From: Phalacrocorax aristotelis
Lineage: Eukaryota; Chordata; Aves; Suliformes; Phalacrocoracidae
Length of the DNA stretch: 64,000 nucleotides
NCBI RefSeq assembly: GCF_949628215.1
Contig: NC_134277.1
Location: 107,091,463-107,155,462, forward strand
Direction of reading: 5' to 3'
Within the stretch, counting starts at the first letter, position 1. Each line of letters opens with the position of its first letter. Shown piece after piece: positions 43,301-55,800 of the stretch. A program made the translations under genes and the position numbers. The notes under the pieces were generated by a model. That model had not been told where the DNA came from. It did not search any database and saw only the letters and a list, made by a program, of their open reading frames with translations.

Positions 43301-45770
43301 AGTTGCTTTCAGGTGTAATACTTAATTTCTCTATCTTGGCCAGTAGAGGCTTAGAAAGCTGACAGAGGAAAAATATTGCAAAAAACTTCTGTCAGGTGCT
43401 GTTGTTCAGGGTGAAATAATTTTTATAGTAACATATATATATAGGTATTTCCATGCTTATGATATGTAACATTCAGTAGAAAAATGTTAATTGTGTATAA
43501 AATTTCCTCACAGCAGCAGTCTGCAGTCATTCAGTCAGTGCAGCAGAGAGTCTCGATCAGGTACAGAAGGTTTACAGATGCCTTCAGCTCTGTGGCTCGT
43601 GCTACTGCCATGGCTAAAAGATGAACATGCAGACTGGTATTCTGGACAGAGAGGTATCATATCTGGAGAACAGGCAAATTTGGGGGATAATTACTTGAAA
43701 TTATTTAGGAATTTGTATTCAAGGTCAAGTGGTGGGTGTATTAAACAGTTTACATTCATGTTATTTCAGTTATATGGAACAGTTAGGTAGCTTTAATTTT
43801 AACCTGTTTTTTTGTTCTGGTAGAACTAGTAGTACTAAGAGTATTAGTATATAATGCTATTAGTACTAATAAAAGCAAGGTAGGTCAACTGCTGAATGTG
43901 TGGATGATGTTTTTCAGTTAATTTCAAAGCTTGTTATTTTTTTAACAAACTTTTGTTAAAAAGTTTAGTTCTACTCAATTCGGTCTTGAGTTTGAAAATA
44001 AACTGTAATAGGGCTAAGGCTGTGATGATTTTCCTTTCTTAAGTATACACACACACATATATTGGTATATTGGAGCTAAAATCCTTTTCATAGAAATTTT
44101 TAAAAGTTGAAAAATGATAATCTCTGTTGTAATGTAAGGAATTATTTGACATCTCTTCAATGGAGTATTGCCTCAACAGTTAATCTCCCCTTAAATTTGT
44201 AAAGAATATTTTAAATTGTCAAATTATCTGACTTTTTTTTGTGAATCAGCAAACATCTGAAAATAAGAATGAAAAAATAAAATATTTTAATTGTAATATA
44301 AAAGCAGATAATGCAGAGTGTACTTTTTTGTTGTTGTTGTTATTATCAGTTCATTTTAAAGCATTTCAGAGCTAAGAACATGCAAGTGTCCAGCAATACA
44401 GATTGGATATAGTGTAAATTTTTGTCATCTTGGGATTCAGGTAGGAATAACAGACAATTTGACAACCTGTATTTAACAAAAATAGACTTTTTCTGCATTA
44501 AACAAAAAAAATGAAAATTCAAACTTAATTTGGATTGCAAATTTTAAGATGCTTTTGCTAAGCTTTTATGTGTGCAAAATAGATTTGTCATAAACCATTA
44601 AAGAGTATATTGTAGCTGATAAACCCCTTATATTATTATTAGGGAAAAAATTATTTGGCACAATGTTATGTTTGATTAAAAGATAATGACATTAAGCAAA
44701 TAACTATTTGGATTTGAGTTGCTATTACAAATCAGGATATATGTCTTATAAATCTGTGTCAGGTACACTTAAGTAAGATAATGTTTAAGTAAGGTAGTAA
44801 GCATTAGCTTCCCCTGTCTCACTGGGACTGCAAACTGCATTAAAAATCCATCAACTGCTTAATTATTTGACTGAGTACTACATGATGTAATGCTGCTATT
44901 CACCACATGGCTTAAAAAAACCCCTAGTAAATAAAGTGTGAATGCTGTATCTGACAGAGAGTGAAGTAAGCGCATTCGAATTCTAAACCATATGCCTCAG
45001 ATATTGAAAGGAAATTAGTAAGTGTCTAATGATATTGGATTGGAAGAAAATATTATTTGGTTTTGTTTAAAAGCAATATAGTATGTTATAAAAATGCCAT
45101 GTGTTGAGAATTTTTATGGCACAAAGTCTGACTGAAATAATCACTAAAGAGAAAAAAGGTAACATACTCACGTATTTTTATTGTGCTCTAACTAGAAAAC
45201 ATCCTTTGTGTTGATTCAGAAGTCCAAGGGACTTGGGAGGCAGGACCAAGATGTGTATTTTTGTCTAAAAACATTTTGAGGAATAACACTGTAATATTAA
45301 AGTATTTAGAGCTTGAATGTGAAAGACCTGAAAATGAAGCCTCATCAAAACATCGAAGTAAGCTATTAGGGAGGAAATAACAGACATCCTGTTGTGGACA
45401 TTCCTAGTTTCAAAGACGAGAATACAATGATGCTCAAATAGCCTCTTTTAATGAAGAAATTTTGTCATCTACTTTCAATGGCTGGTAGAGTGCACATACT
45501 CTCAAAAGAGTAAAAATTTGTGTTGAAAGTACTTGATTTACCATTAAGAAAATCTGCTCGAGCTCTTCAGCTAATGCAGAACTCGGGCTCCAATTTTTGA
45601 CCTTGGCTAACATCTGTCAATGTTAAAATCCATGGTTTTAAGTTTGCTGGATTAAGGATTTTGTATTAAAAGTGAGTCTTACTTAATTTTATGTTATTTA
45701 TTTCCAATATTATTGAACTGAGCATCAAACTCTTCCTTTGACAGATGTTCACTGGCAATATTTCTGCTTT
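37303..45770. other. Non-coding stretch, no gene recognised
   Basis: AT-rich sequence with no supported exon. Tracts of TTTTG or TTGG type occur near 38,190-38,215 and 39,190-39,255. A short CR1 remnant lies at 39,481. Confidence 0.45.
39481..39525 (-). mobile_element. Short CR1 3'-end remnant
   Basis: The sequence starts with aatcacagaatcacaagttgg and continues with gaagtaacctcagggatcat. This is the reverse complement of the conserved CR1 3' tail with decayed terminal octamers. Only about 45 bp is recognisable. Confidence 0.6.
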
Positions 45771-45800
45771 CTAAGAATCTTAGATTCTTAAGATTCTTAG
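45771..45800. repeat. Perfect 11-bp inverted repeat with 8-bp loop
   Basis: CTAAGAATCTT at 45,771-45,781 is the exact reverse complement of AAGATTCTTAG at 45,790-45,800. The loop AGATTCTT repeats part of the arm, so alternative pairings are possible. It resembles a small hairpin produced by templated mutation, or the remnant of a miniature inverted-repeat element. Confidence 0.85.
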
Positions 45801-45984
45801 AATCTTAAATTTTAATTTGTATAATATTACATGAATATAAGTGATGATGTTAGTTGTCTGGCCTTCTGTAATTGTTTTAGTGTCTGGTCTTTCACTCTGG
45901 AAATGTTGTCTTATAGTTTATGACCATATGACTAAAACCCCAAGAAGTAATAACTTTTCAAAACCTTCCTGTGTGCATATCTCC

Positions 45985-46435
45985 CCGCACCCATCCAGTT
46001 GTAGGGGCTTGGCCTGGCCTGGGCTCCAGCCTGGTGCAGCTGTGTAGCCATGAAGTAGAGCTGCGTGCAAGTTGCTGAGAGAGAGAGGTTGGCTCCTTCC
46101 TGGCTTCTCTCGGGACCTGCTTTGGAGCTGCAGCTCTTGCCCTTGTTCTTGTGTGAACTAGGTGGCAGGTACCCCTGAGCCTCCTACCTCCCCATTCCTG
46201 ACCCTAACTGCCACCCATGGGCTGACATCCCAGCCTGGCTTCAGCCCGTCCCCATCCCCATGTTCCTGCCCAGCCACCCGGGGGCTGTGACAGCTGCTCT
46301 GGCCCTGCTTTGCCCACCTTGCTCTGGAGCTGTGGGACCAGCTCCCATGCTGGTGAAGTCCCTGTGCTCCTGGCAGTGCTGTTGCTGTTGTTTCCCTCAC
46401 AGCTCCGTGACAAGCACGCTGACCTCCATACAGGG
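45985..46435. other. GC-rich block, probably an old repeat of unknown class
   Basis: About 450 bp of C/T-rich, GC-rich sequence is embedded in AT-rich DNA with fairly abrupt edges. It contains polypyrimidine-rich stretches, and open frames on both strands under 100 codons with Pro/Ala/Ser bias. The sharp change in composition suggests an inserted element, perhaps LTR-derived, but no terminal repeats or target duplication were found. Confidence 0.35.
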
Positions 46436-46791
46436 TTTTAATTCCTCCCATTTTCTCCTAGAACTGGTTTTGCCAAATATTACTTGGACGATCTGCTTTT
46501 ATTTCACACCTGGCATCATGTGAAACAACCTGCTGACATGTAAAATTATGTTAGATATCCTTCCTCAACTAATCCACAGCTTGATGTGGCTCCTACAGAT
46601 GACAGTGTTCCAAAGTCCTGCTGGATTCAGTGGAGCAGGAAGAAACCTGTGGATTTTTAGGGGATGAGCTTGGTGTGTATGAAGGGGGTATATAATCTAA
46701 AAATAATGTTTGAGCACCTGAAAAATTGTATGCTAAGTGTAATATTCACTACCTATATTTCAGCAAGGCTTTCAAAATACATCTTCTTTTT

Positions 46792-46830
46792 TTCATTAGC
46801 AATATATCATCTTCATTAGCAATATATCAT
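46792..46830 (+). repeat. 19-bp direct duplication
   Basis: Two identical copies of ttcattagcaatatatcat are separated by a single C. This is a simple short tandem duplication. Confidence 0.9.
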
Positions 46831-49800
46831 GTACATAACAAGTACTTATTACAGTCTCTCTCTGGGCTGAAATTATCTTTCAGAATGAAAATACAAATGA
46901 TTTATTGACACAGAATTGTACTAATTACTGACAAAATCCCTGGAAAATTCGGATAACATAGAGCTTTGGCAATGAAATGTTAACATCCTTACCTCCAATA
47001 AATTTTCAAACTCTGTGTGTGGCTGTGAAGAATAAATATCAGTCACAGCCTTACCCACAATAAATATTGAGAGAGCAAATATGCATCAAACTAAAAATGC
47101 ATGCAGTAGAACTTTTGAAAGACTGAACTTGAGATAAAATAATAAGCTGATTTTATACTTGAAGTGACCTATACTTGTATAACAAATATTTTCTGTTGAA
47201 CAATATAGTTATCTGCTTGAAAGGAAGAAGTTCCTAAAGAAATAATTTTTCCTGTCCCTCCATAACTTTATTCTATAGTAATGGTTAGGCTTTTAAATTG
47301 TGAATCAGTTACTACTTTTATTATTATGACTATAAGAACAGTAATAATTATTGCTATTATTTAATAACTATTATTATTAATTACTATGATCTGGCAGTTT
47401 AGGCCTCCCAATGTATAGTATAGATAATTTACAGAAAACAGCAAGAATAAGGACAGACCCTTCCTGGATAGACAGACTGCCTCAGTGCTGATTTTTTAGT
47501 GATCTAATTCCCCAAACGGAACAAGCACCCAAAACAATAAAGTAAGTTCCCACACAATGAGCAATGGAAATCGCTTGTCTCAAAATTATCCCATCAAACT
47601 CAGCGTATCAAATGACCCTGGAACTATCTAGTAGGAAATACTGAGTAGAAGAACAAATTTTGGGGGACTATAGGTGACTCAGACTGAGATACACTATGAT
47701 CTTACAATGTAGATGTTAAGGTGGAGGGGACATCTGGTCCTCAGTACCACCTCTATATTTTACCCGGTAGCTGCTGAAGTATATAAGAAAAGCAAAAACA
47801 GAAGACAGTTTTGGAGTGGGGACAGGAAAACAGGGCTTCTCTGTTCCCAGGTTAATATCCTAAACATTTGGTTACTCATTGCCACTTTATAGCTCAGAAA
47901 TTTCATAGCTCTTGCATTTCTTTTATTTCAATAGCTGAATTTCAAATTAAGAAGTGAAAGGTATGTTGCACAAAATAACCTATGATGAAGTGCTATAACA
48001 TTCTGCTGGTTCAGGATATTTCTGTCTCCTGTGAGGATGAGCTAACCCATAGCCTATGGAATAAAAGAGATAACGTCATCTCCTTCCCCTTAAAGGAAAA
48101 CAGTAGCTGCACTTTATAGGAAGATCAACCTGATCAGCACCAAGTGTGCTAAAGAATGTTTAGCTTGTGGATCTTGACCTGGTTTTGGCACAAACCAGCT
48201 GCTTACACTGCTCAGCTAGCAAGAGTGGGATGTGCAAACTGCAAGGTTTGGCAAATGTAAAGGAACAAACTAGGCACATACCGAATTACAGTGCCTCCAA
48301 GATAAAGTCCTTGGAATTCTGCATGTAGGTGCCTGCATTTGTCAATATCTCACTTTAAGAGCTTAAACCCATTGTGAAATTCACCTTTATTTTAGGAAAA
48401 AATAACCAATGCTAAGGATAATTCCTATGATGGGAGATACCTAACTCTATTTCCTTACTTATGCAGGAAACAGAAGCTGGCTAGCAAAATCACACAACTA
48501 ATTTGCTTTTTCATATATGAAATCTTAACAGTTTTCCTCCTGTTTTTTTTTTATACCATAGATATGTATGTTGTCATTGTATTTTACGATTTTATCTGAC
48601 AAGCAATTTATATGACACATTTTTTTTCACTTCAGATTTTATTGGTTTACTTTAAGCCAGTTTATTTTCTCTTTGTTTTGAGTAGCATTGTATTCATTTT
48701 AGTTAACAGCTCTTTGGAGTGCACAGAATCGACTGAATGATGATGTCATCATTTTATGTTAGTTTAAATCTGCATAAGATGACACTGCTACCTGAAATTC
48801 TTGGCAGTTTTTTCTTGCCCAAAATGTTTTCCCTTGTGCTACCAAAAATAAAAAGTAAAAAAAAAACCTAGATGGCTGAAGATGGTTCTTTGAAAAAAAA
48901 CCCAGTTGGGAGAGGAAGTTTTAAATGTCTTTTTTGTTGTTGGGTTTTTTTTTCCCCCCAGGTTAATTATCTCAGATTACTTCCCTGAGGTAGGTCATTG
49001 CATGGCTGTATGATTGCATGTGCCTGCAGTTGTGGGTGGAGAAATAGGCACTTAGGAATGAGGGGGTGGTGGGATGACTCTTTGACGGTTGAGCCGGTTT
49101 ATGTCGTATTAAATAGTTATGAAAGTGCTGTGTAAGGCTACGCCTTTTAAACATGGTAGTCAGGGTCCGTTCTATAATTTAGAGAATTCTATAAATTCTA
49201 TAATTTACACAACAGCAATGAACAAAAGAAGGAATAGTAGAGGAATGCATTTAGATAAACATAGTTGCCACTAAAATGATCCTGTTGTTATTTATTTATG
49301 AATGGATTTTGGTAATAGACACATATTCATGAGAAGATGCATGAAATGAAGCTCAGCAGGCAAATAATTGTATTATTCTGTTTTCTTAGAATATCTGTGA
49401 CTTTAATAGAACTTACAGCTTTATTTTTTTTCCAGCAGGATACCTATGCAGTTAGTAACAGTCCTGCTTCATAAAGATCATTTTGTTGGTAGTGCCTGCT
49501 CTGTGCTTTAGGGAGTTTGATGAGTGTGTTTACCACCACAACATCTATTTGAACGTTCCTCTGAGTCTGACTCATTGTTTTGGCTTTTACCTGAATAGTA
49601 TAGGAGATTTCTTTACAAAAAATAAGAAAGACAAAGCCCCACTCTCCGTCAAGGAATTACTAATATCAGTTTTCATAGTAAATAGGATTATGTAATTAGA
49701 AATTTATATGCCTGTTTTACTGTATAGAATATATAAAACCATCAAAGAATGCTCCTCAGAAATGTTTAGTTTTTCTGTGTGCAGGCAAGTAGTCAGAATA

Positions 49801-52800
49801 ATCTGAATGCTTTCTCTAATAAAATGTGTAGGGCAAGTGAGAGCAGGAAGTATTTGCAAATATTATTAAAATAAGTGAGTCTGAGTCACTTGGATAACAT
49901 TTGTGACTATTTTTCTTAAACAAATGCAGAAAAAACCAACACTACAAGCAATTTTTAATTCTCAGAATATTTAAGAAAGGATTTATTGTGAATGTCCATG
50001 CCATTATGAACTTAGTCCAGATATCTGGTGTCCATCTTTGAACCTTTCCAAGGTCCTTCCTCTGCTTATAAAAATTGCAGTCACCCAGTACAGGAAAAAT
50101 GGTATTTAATTAAGACAAATCAAGAGTACATATAACAGTAAGTTAAAAATTACTCAAAATGAACTATTCTACTGAAAATTTTTCATGCAACTCTGAAATT
50201 TAAAAAAAAGTATAAAGCAACTGATGCTTTGCATTATTCCTATTCCAGGTAGACCTGTACTGGGGTATCAGGAAACAGGAGCTGCCTTCTAAGAAGCACA
50301 CTAACCTCCCTGGGTACTGAAGAAGCTTCACTGAGTACAACCTGTATAGACCATTGTGCCCACTAACTTTCCCCTTGGCTCTAAAAAGTACGTCTACATA
50401 TCAACGGAATTAAATAGAATGAATTTGTAAAGCAGAAAAGTTGATGCCGAGGATCCAATATCCCAAGAATATGTGCTTCAATAGTGCATGTAAGTGGGTG
50501 GAGCTGTTATTCCACATCAGCTCACCCAAAAGAAATGCTGTTCATTTGTTCTAAGGTGACTTTGAAATATAAACCAAAGCTCAAAATTGAGATTTGAGAG
50601 ATTAGCTTTAAAAGAACCTCTCTGTCCCATAATTCTAGTGTAAATGCACCCAAAATGCTGTAAACATATGTGTATGTATCACACAGTGATCTTGCACTAC
50701 TGGGCATTGTATGCCCTCTAGGGTAATGCATTCCCAAAGGCCCCTGCCTGTAGTCAGCTGGGCAGTTCTTTGTCCATACTTGGTTTTGCTGTCACCTTCA
50801 CATCATGTCAAAATATTAGGTGAATGAAATATATCTTTCCTTGAACGCTTTCTAGGTTCTCTGCTGACTGTGATTGCAGAAGCAGTGGTCGGTGGCTGCT
50901 TGAGTAGGCATGGTTTTTCCTTATCAATCCTCCACATAACAGACTGTGTCATGCTGCGTCCTTTCAGCATACCATTGAGAAATGCTACAAACATATTCAT
51001 TCACCAGCTGGAAGCACTGCCTATGCCATGCATTGAGCTTATGCTCCAGTAAGAGAAGATGATTTCAGTCAAGTTAAGGGCTTATCAGTCATAATAACTG
51101 CTGAGCTACACAAACCTGTATGATTTTTGTCAGGATTAATTCCTTATTCTAACTGCTTTTTGAGAGAAAGAACCTAAAATAAACTAAGTATTTGGTAATA
51201 CATATATATAATATACCATTTAACCGCAAACCTGAAAAAAAACATATGGTGTACATTTTTGAACCATTTAAACCTATACAATTAGGTCAAGAAACTATTA
51301 AGTGTCAAGACTGGATATCTAAGACACTGGGAACACCCTGCCAACACAAAAAAGGTCATGTCAATATTCCCTCTCAGCACAGCAAGGCACGGCTGAAGTT
51401 AGCATTACTTTCCCAGGCAAGTTTATAAGCATCAGGAAGTACAGGGTGTAACACCACCTTAAATATTTCCATTTTATGGACATGACATGCATTAAATATC
51501 TTCTATTTTGGAATGTAAATGCCACTCAGAAGAGACTGGTAGCTGAGATGAGTCATCAAATAGGAGATCAGCAACAGCTGCAGAGAAGCTGAACATGCTG
51601 CATGTCCGGTTTTGAGTGTGATGTACTGCCAAGAGAAGAAGAAGGTGGAAGCATGGTTGAAACAAAAACTGGCAAACAAAATATTGCCTCATTTTTTGCC
51701 TCTCCATGTATATACCCAAAATCTGTGTCTTATCCTTTCAAAATGGTCTCCACTCTTATCATCTTCATCCCTGATTTTCTATATATTTCAACCTAAGACC
51801 AATGTAGATTTTAAGGCACATTAACACAGAACATTTTGCGCAGATGTGAAATGAAATGAGAATATATTTTGCAGTTAATGGAGTGAAATGCTATACCTGA
51901 GTATATATACATAAGAAATTATGTAATTTACTACAGCTTTTATCTTCCAGTAAAAAATATTTTTTCTTCATGAAATCAGTGATGGAGTAAAAAGGTGTGG
52001 AGGCAACAAATGGTTATTAATCCCAAAGCACCCAGTGAAACTGAGCAGGGCTTGGCATAGTGGTTATTAAGCTAGCAGAGAGGGGATAGCATCTCCTTAA
52101 GCTAGTTGCAGCCAAGGTGCTTAGTGGAGCATGGAGAGAAGGTGAAAGAAGAGCAATGAAACATAAAGCACCAGGGAAGAACAGACAGGATGACATGACA
52201 GCAGGTAATGACTGGGAAGGAGAAGGAAAACAATGAAACAAGCAATGTGTTTAAAGTGTAAAATGAAGACAAGCAATGTTTCACATTCCCTGCTGGTGGA
52301 CAATCGGTGTTTTGTTAGGATACCTGGTATTTATCAGAGAGAGAAGGACTGGGAAGTGCAGGGTGAGGGACTGAGTCAGCAGGGAGGCTGCTAACAAGGT
52401 CGCCTGAGGGACTGGGGACCCAGCTGGGAGTTCTGGAATTGGCTTCTCTCTTGCAGTGTACGAGAAATGGGGTTTACATACCACGCTATGCACAAACCAC
52501 ATGCAATCTGTACATATCCATTTTGTGATGCTATAAATTGGTTTCATTTTAAGTGTATACACTCATATTGGAAAGCAACTCTGCCTAGTAAACACAGAAT
52601 TTAATCTTTCAGTTTACCCAATAATGGAAAAGTGTAAATCTGATTTTAACATAAGGTTAGCCAAGCCTGTTAGCTGAGATCAAAAAGATTTATGGAGTTC
52701 TCCAACAGACAGAGCCCTCCAAATGTCAGTGTATAAACATAGAGCTTTTAACTATGGAAACTTGCAGCCCTCCCTCCTATAATTTTCCTTCTTAAAATTT

Positions 52801-55800
52801 CCTTTTTCTCTGAGGAAAGAACAGATCAAGCTTGCTTCTGCAGCCCTTTGCTTCTGTACGCTTTATCTTGGCAGGCTAACAAAGGCTGCTATGTGCACAG
52901 AAAGGACAAGAGTGGTTGAGCTGGGACAAGGAGTAGGTAAGGCATCAGGACAGATGTTTGCTTACAGCCTGTACCATCTTTATATGCCTAACTGTTCAAC
53001 AGGGTGGAAGGACACACTCCTCTTGGCACTAGGCAGGAATTTTTTGCTGCCTGTTGGCTTATATTAACTTAGACACCTAACTTGTGTTAGGTGATATGAC
53101 ATCACCGTTTCCTCTATAAAGTCCATGTACTTTCTATCCTGCAGGTTTAGTGGTGGAGTTTTTTTCATTCTTTTAGCTACAGCTGCCATGCCCTTCTCAG
53201 ACAAAAACTGCATGGTTGGCCAACTGCAGGACAAATGTACAAACAAATTGTTGCAGATGGGGAAAATAAAAAGGATTCTGAGAAATACTGGAAGTTTTGT
53301 TTTGTACTCTGAAAATGTTTAATTTGGACCAGAAAAATAATCCTGCAGAAGGTCTTAATGGCATGTGTTGTGGTTCCCCAATCCTGACAACAGATCGTCA
53401 GCACTGTTTAGGACAGTTCAGGTTCTGATTCCTATAGCTCATGCCAGCTGGCAGCTTCTGCAAGGATCATTCACCAGCTAGAGACATCCTGGAATTGGTG
53501 CTTGCATTCTCTGATACTCTTGCAGTATTGCCCAGCATCTCTTGTAATGAGGAGGTCCGATGGACCTGTGTATGTTAAGATTCTGTGTATGTTATGTGTA
53601 TGTTATTCTGTGTATGTTAAGATTCCCCTTCTTGCTGGGGGCACTCACAGCTGCCTTAATCAACTGATTTCTAGCCCTGTGCAGCTTTAGACCAGTAAAA
53701 TACTGCAGAATAAACAAATCATCTGCTCAGTTTTTTATTCAATATTTAGTTAAGTTTTTCAAAGAAAGATAGCCCCAGTGTTCACCGTATTGGGATTTCT
53801 GCACATCTGATGTGAGTGGGATGTTTTGGTGGAACAGTATAGCTACGAATAAAATTGAAATGGCTGGTTTAACATGTATGTTGTGGTGGTTTTATGATAC
53901 TGTAGTTTGTGGAAGTCTTAATAGATCCTGCAAGTTAGAATTTCTAACTCTGTTGACTATATAATGTTGTACACTAAACAAGAGGTTTTGTTTTGTAGTG
54001 AATAATATTATTACTTAAGCTACTGCTTTATTTGATATAGAATCCTGAAGTTGGAATATTTGACGCTTTATTCTGTGTGTTCTGGGTACTTTAGTAATCA
54101 GCTTAAGTGGGGTGCAGAAGCTAAGTCACAGCTAGGAGAATAACTGAAAGTCAAAGATAACTGGATTTTCAAACCTTGTAAGATGCTTAGATTTCTTTTC
54201 ATTTTTAAAGAGACAGAACATTCAAGAGTATGTTCCTTTAGCAGTGGTGTATTAAAGGCAGAGATGGACATGACCCTAAACACATTTTAAGCTGGTCTAA
54301 AAATCTTACATTTTGTTCAAAGAACATTTAGTTTCTGATTATTTTTTTAAAAAATATATACATTCTACTACATATGAATTGTAGGATACTGTTATTTGGG
54401 CTACTTGACTTTTTCCCTTAGAGATTAATTATAACATTCAGTTATGACAGATGGCCACATTTGTAGTGTCCCTCCTGGTGCCACTGTGTCCCCATGAGGT
54501 AAAGGAATGAGAACAGAGGTAAACATTTTCCTCACTAAGTCTTGGATGCTGCACTTGGAGGCTGGGATTGCTATGCAGTGTAGCCTGCAAATGGGCACAA
54601 AAATACCGTGTCTGACTTTTGTAGTTGACAACACTTGGCCGTCCAGGATTGCAGAAAGTTTGCTTGTTTTTCTTTCATTTTAGTGACAGCTTTTGAACAC
54701 CAGGTTGCTGAAAAACTACAGATATACCTTTGAGGAACAGACATAATCCAAATAAACTTTTATGAATTCATATGCTGTATTTCAAATTCCAAATGAGAGC
54801 TTTTAAACGACAAGGAGGCATAGCTGTGTGTGGTTTTTCATGTTTTGTTTTGGTTTGGTTTGGTTTTTTCCCCCCAGGAATAAACTAGATAACTAGTTTG
54901 CCTTATATGTCTGCGTAATTAAGTGCTCTGATTTGCCTATTGCACCACTGTGTTTCCCAAATGGTTCTGTCAGTAGCAGCTCATTTGGAAAATGCTTTTG
55001 TGTCCAAACTGCAACATCCTAAATATCCTAAGAGTGTCCACCCTGCAGAGGGTGTCACCTGGAACCTGACTGTACAGAGGCCTACTTGTGTCACCAAAGC
55101 TTTCACAGCAATCAGTTCATCCCACCTCAACTGTGCTGTGCGCCTGTCCTGACTTCCACCTCCCTCCTCACAATTTCTTGTAAATATATAAGGTACTACC
55201 CAAACTATCAGGGTTCTGGAGGCAATGACAGGCTCAAATTGCCCTGATTGGTATGTAATGTCCTTTTCTTGCAACCCTCCCCTCTGCAACCTCCTCTCCA
55301 ACCCCCAGGGAGCTTGCAGCCTGTGCACAAGGTCTGCTCAGAGATGCTGCAGCTGTAACCTCTGTAGACTGTAGGGTCTCATAGACACATAGAAATATCT
55401 GCAGCCAGTTACAATGTTCTCAGGACCTATTAGTGTTTCTCTCTTATGTTTTCTTTCTTCTTTAGTATAGTCATTTAATTCATTCCCCAGTGAAATGGGA
55501 AAACACTGAAAAAAACCTTTGTGCAGAAAGAACCTTTTTATTTACTGCAGTTGGTGTTCTTGCTGTGTTTTGAAATCACACATTTTCCGTCAGCTATTTA
55601 CAAGAGAGGTATTAGCAGAAACCTCAGTATAGTAATCATCATCTCTGTATAGTGATGGTAAAACTCTCAAAGATATTCAACTTTTCAGGCGCCAGAGCTC
55701 AGCTATGCACAGAAAGGAAAAGTTAAAATTCTGAAGGCAATCAGAAGTCTATGCTGCAAACATGTTGAACAAACATAATGTGCTGGCACTGGCCTTGGCA

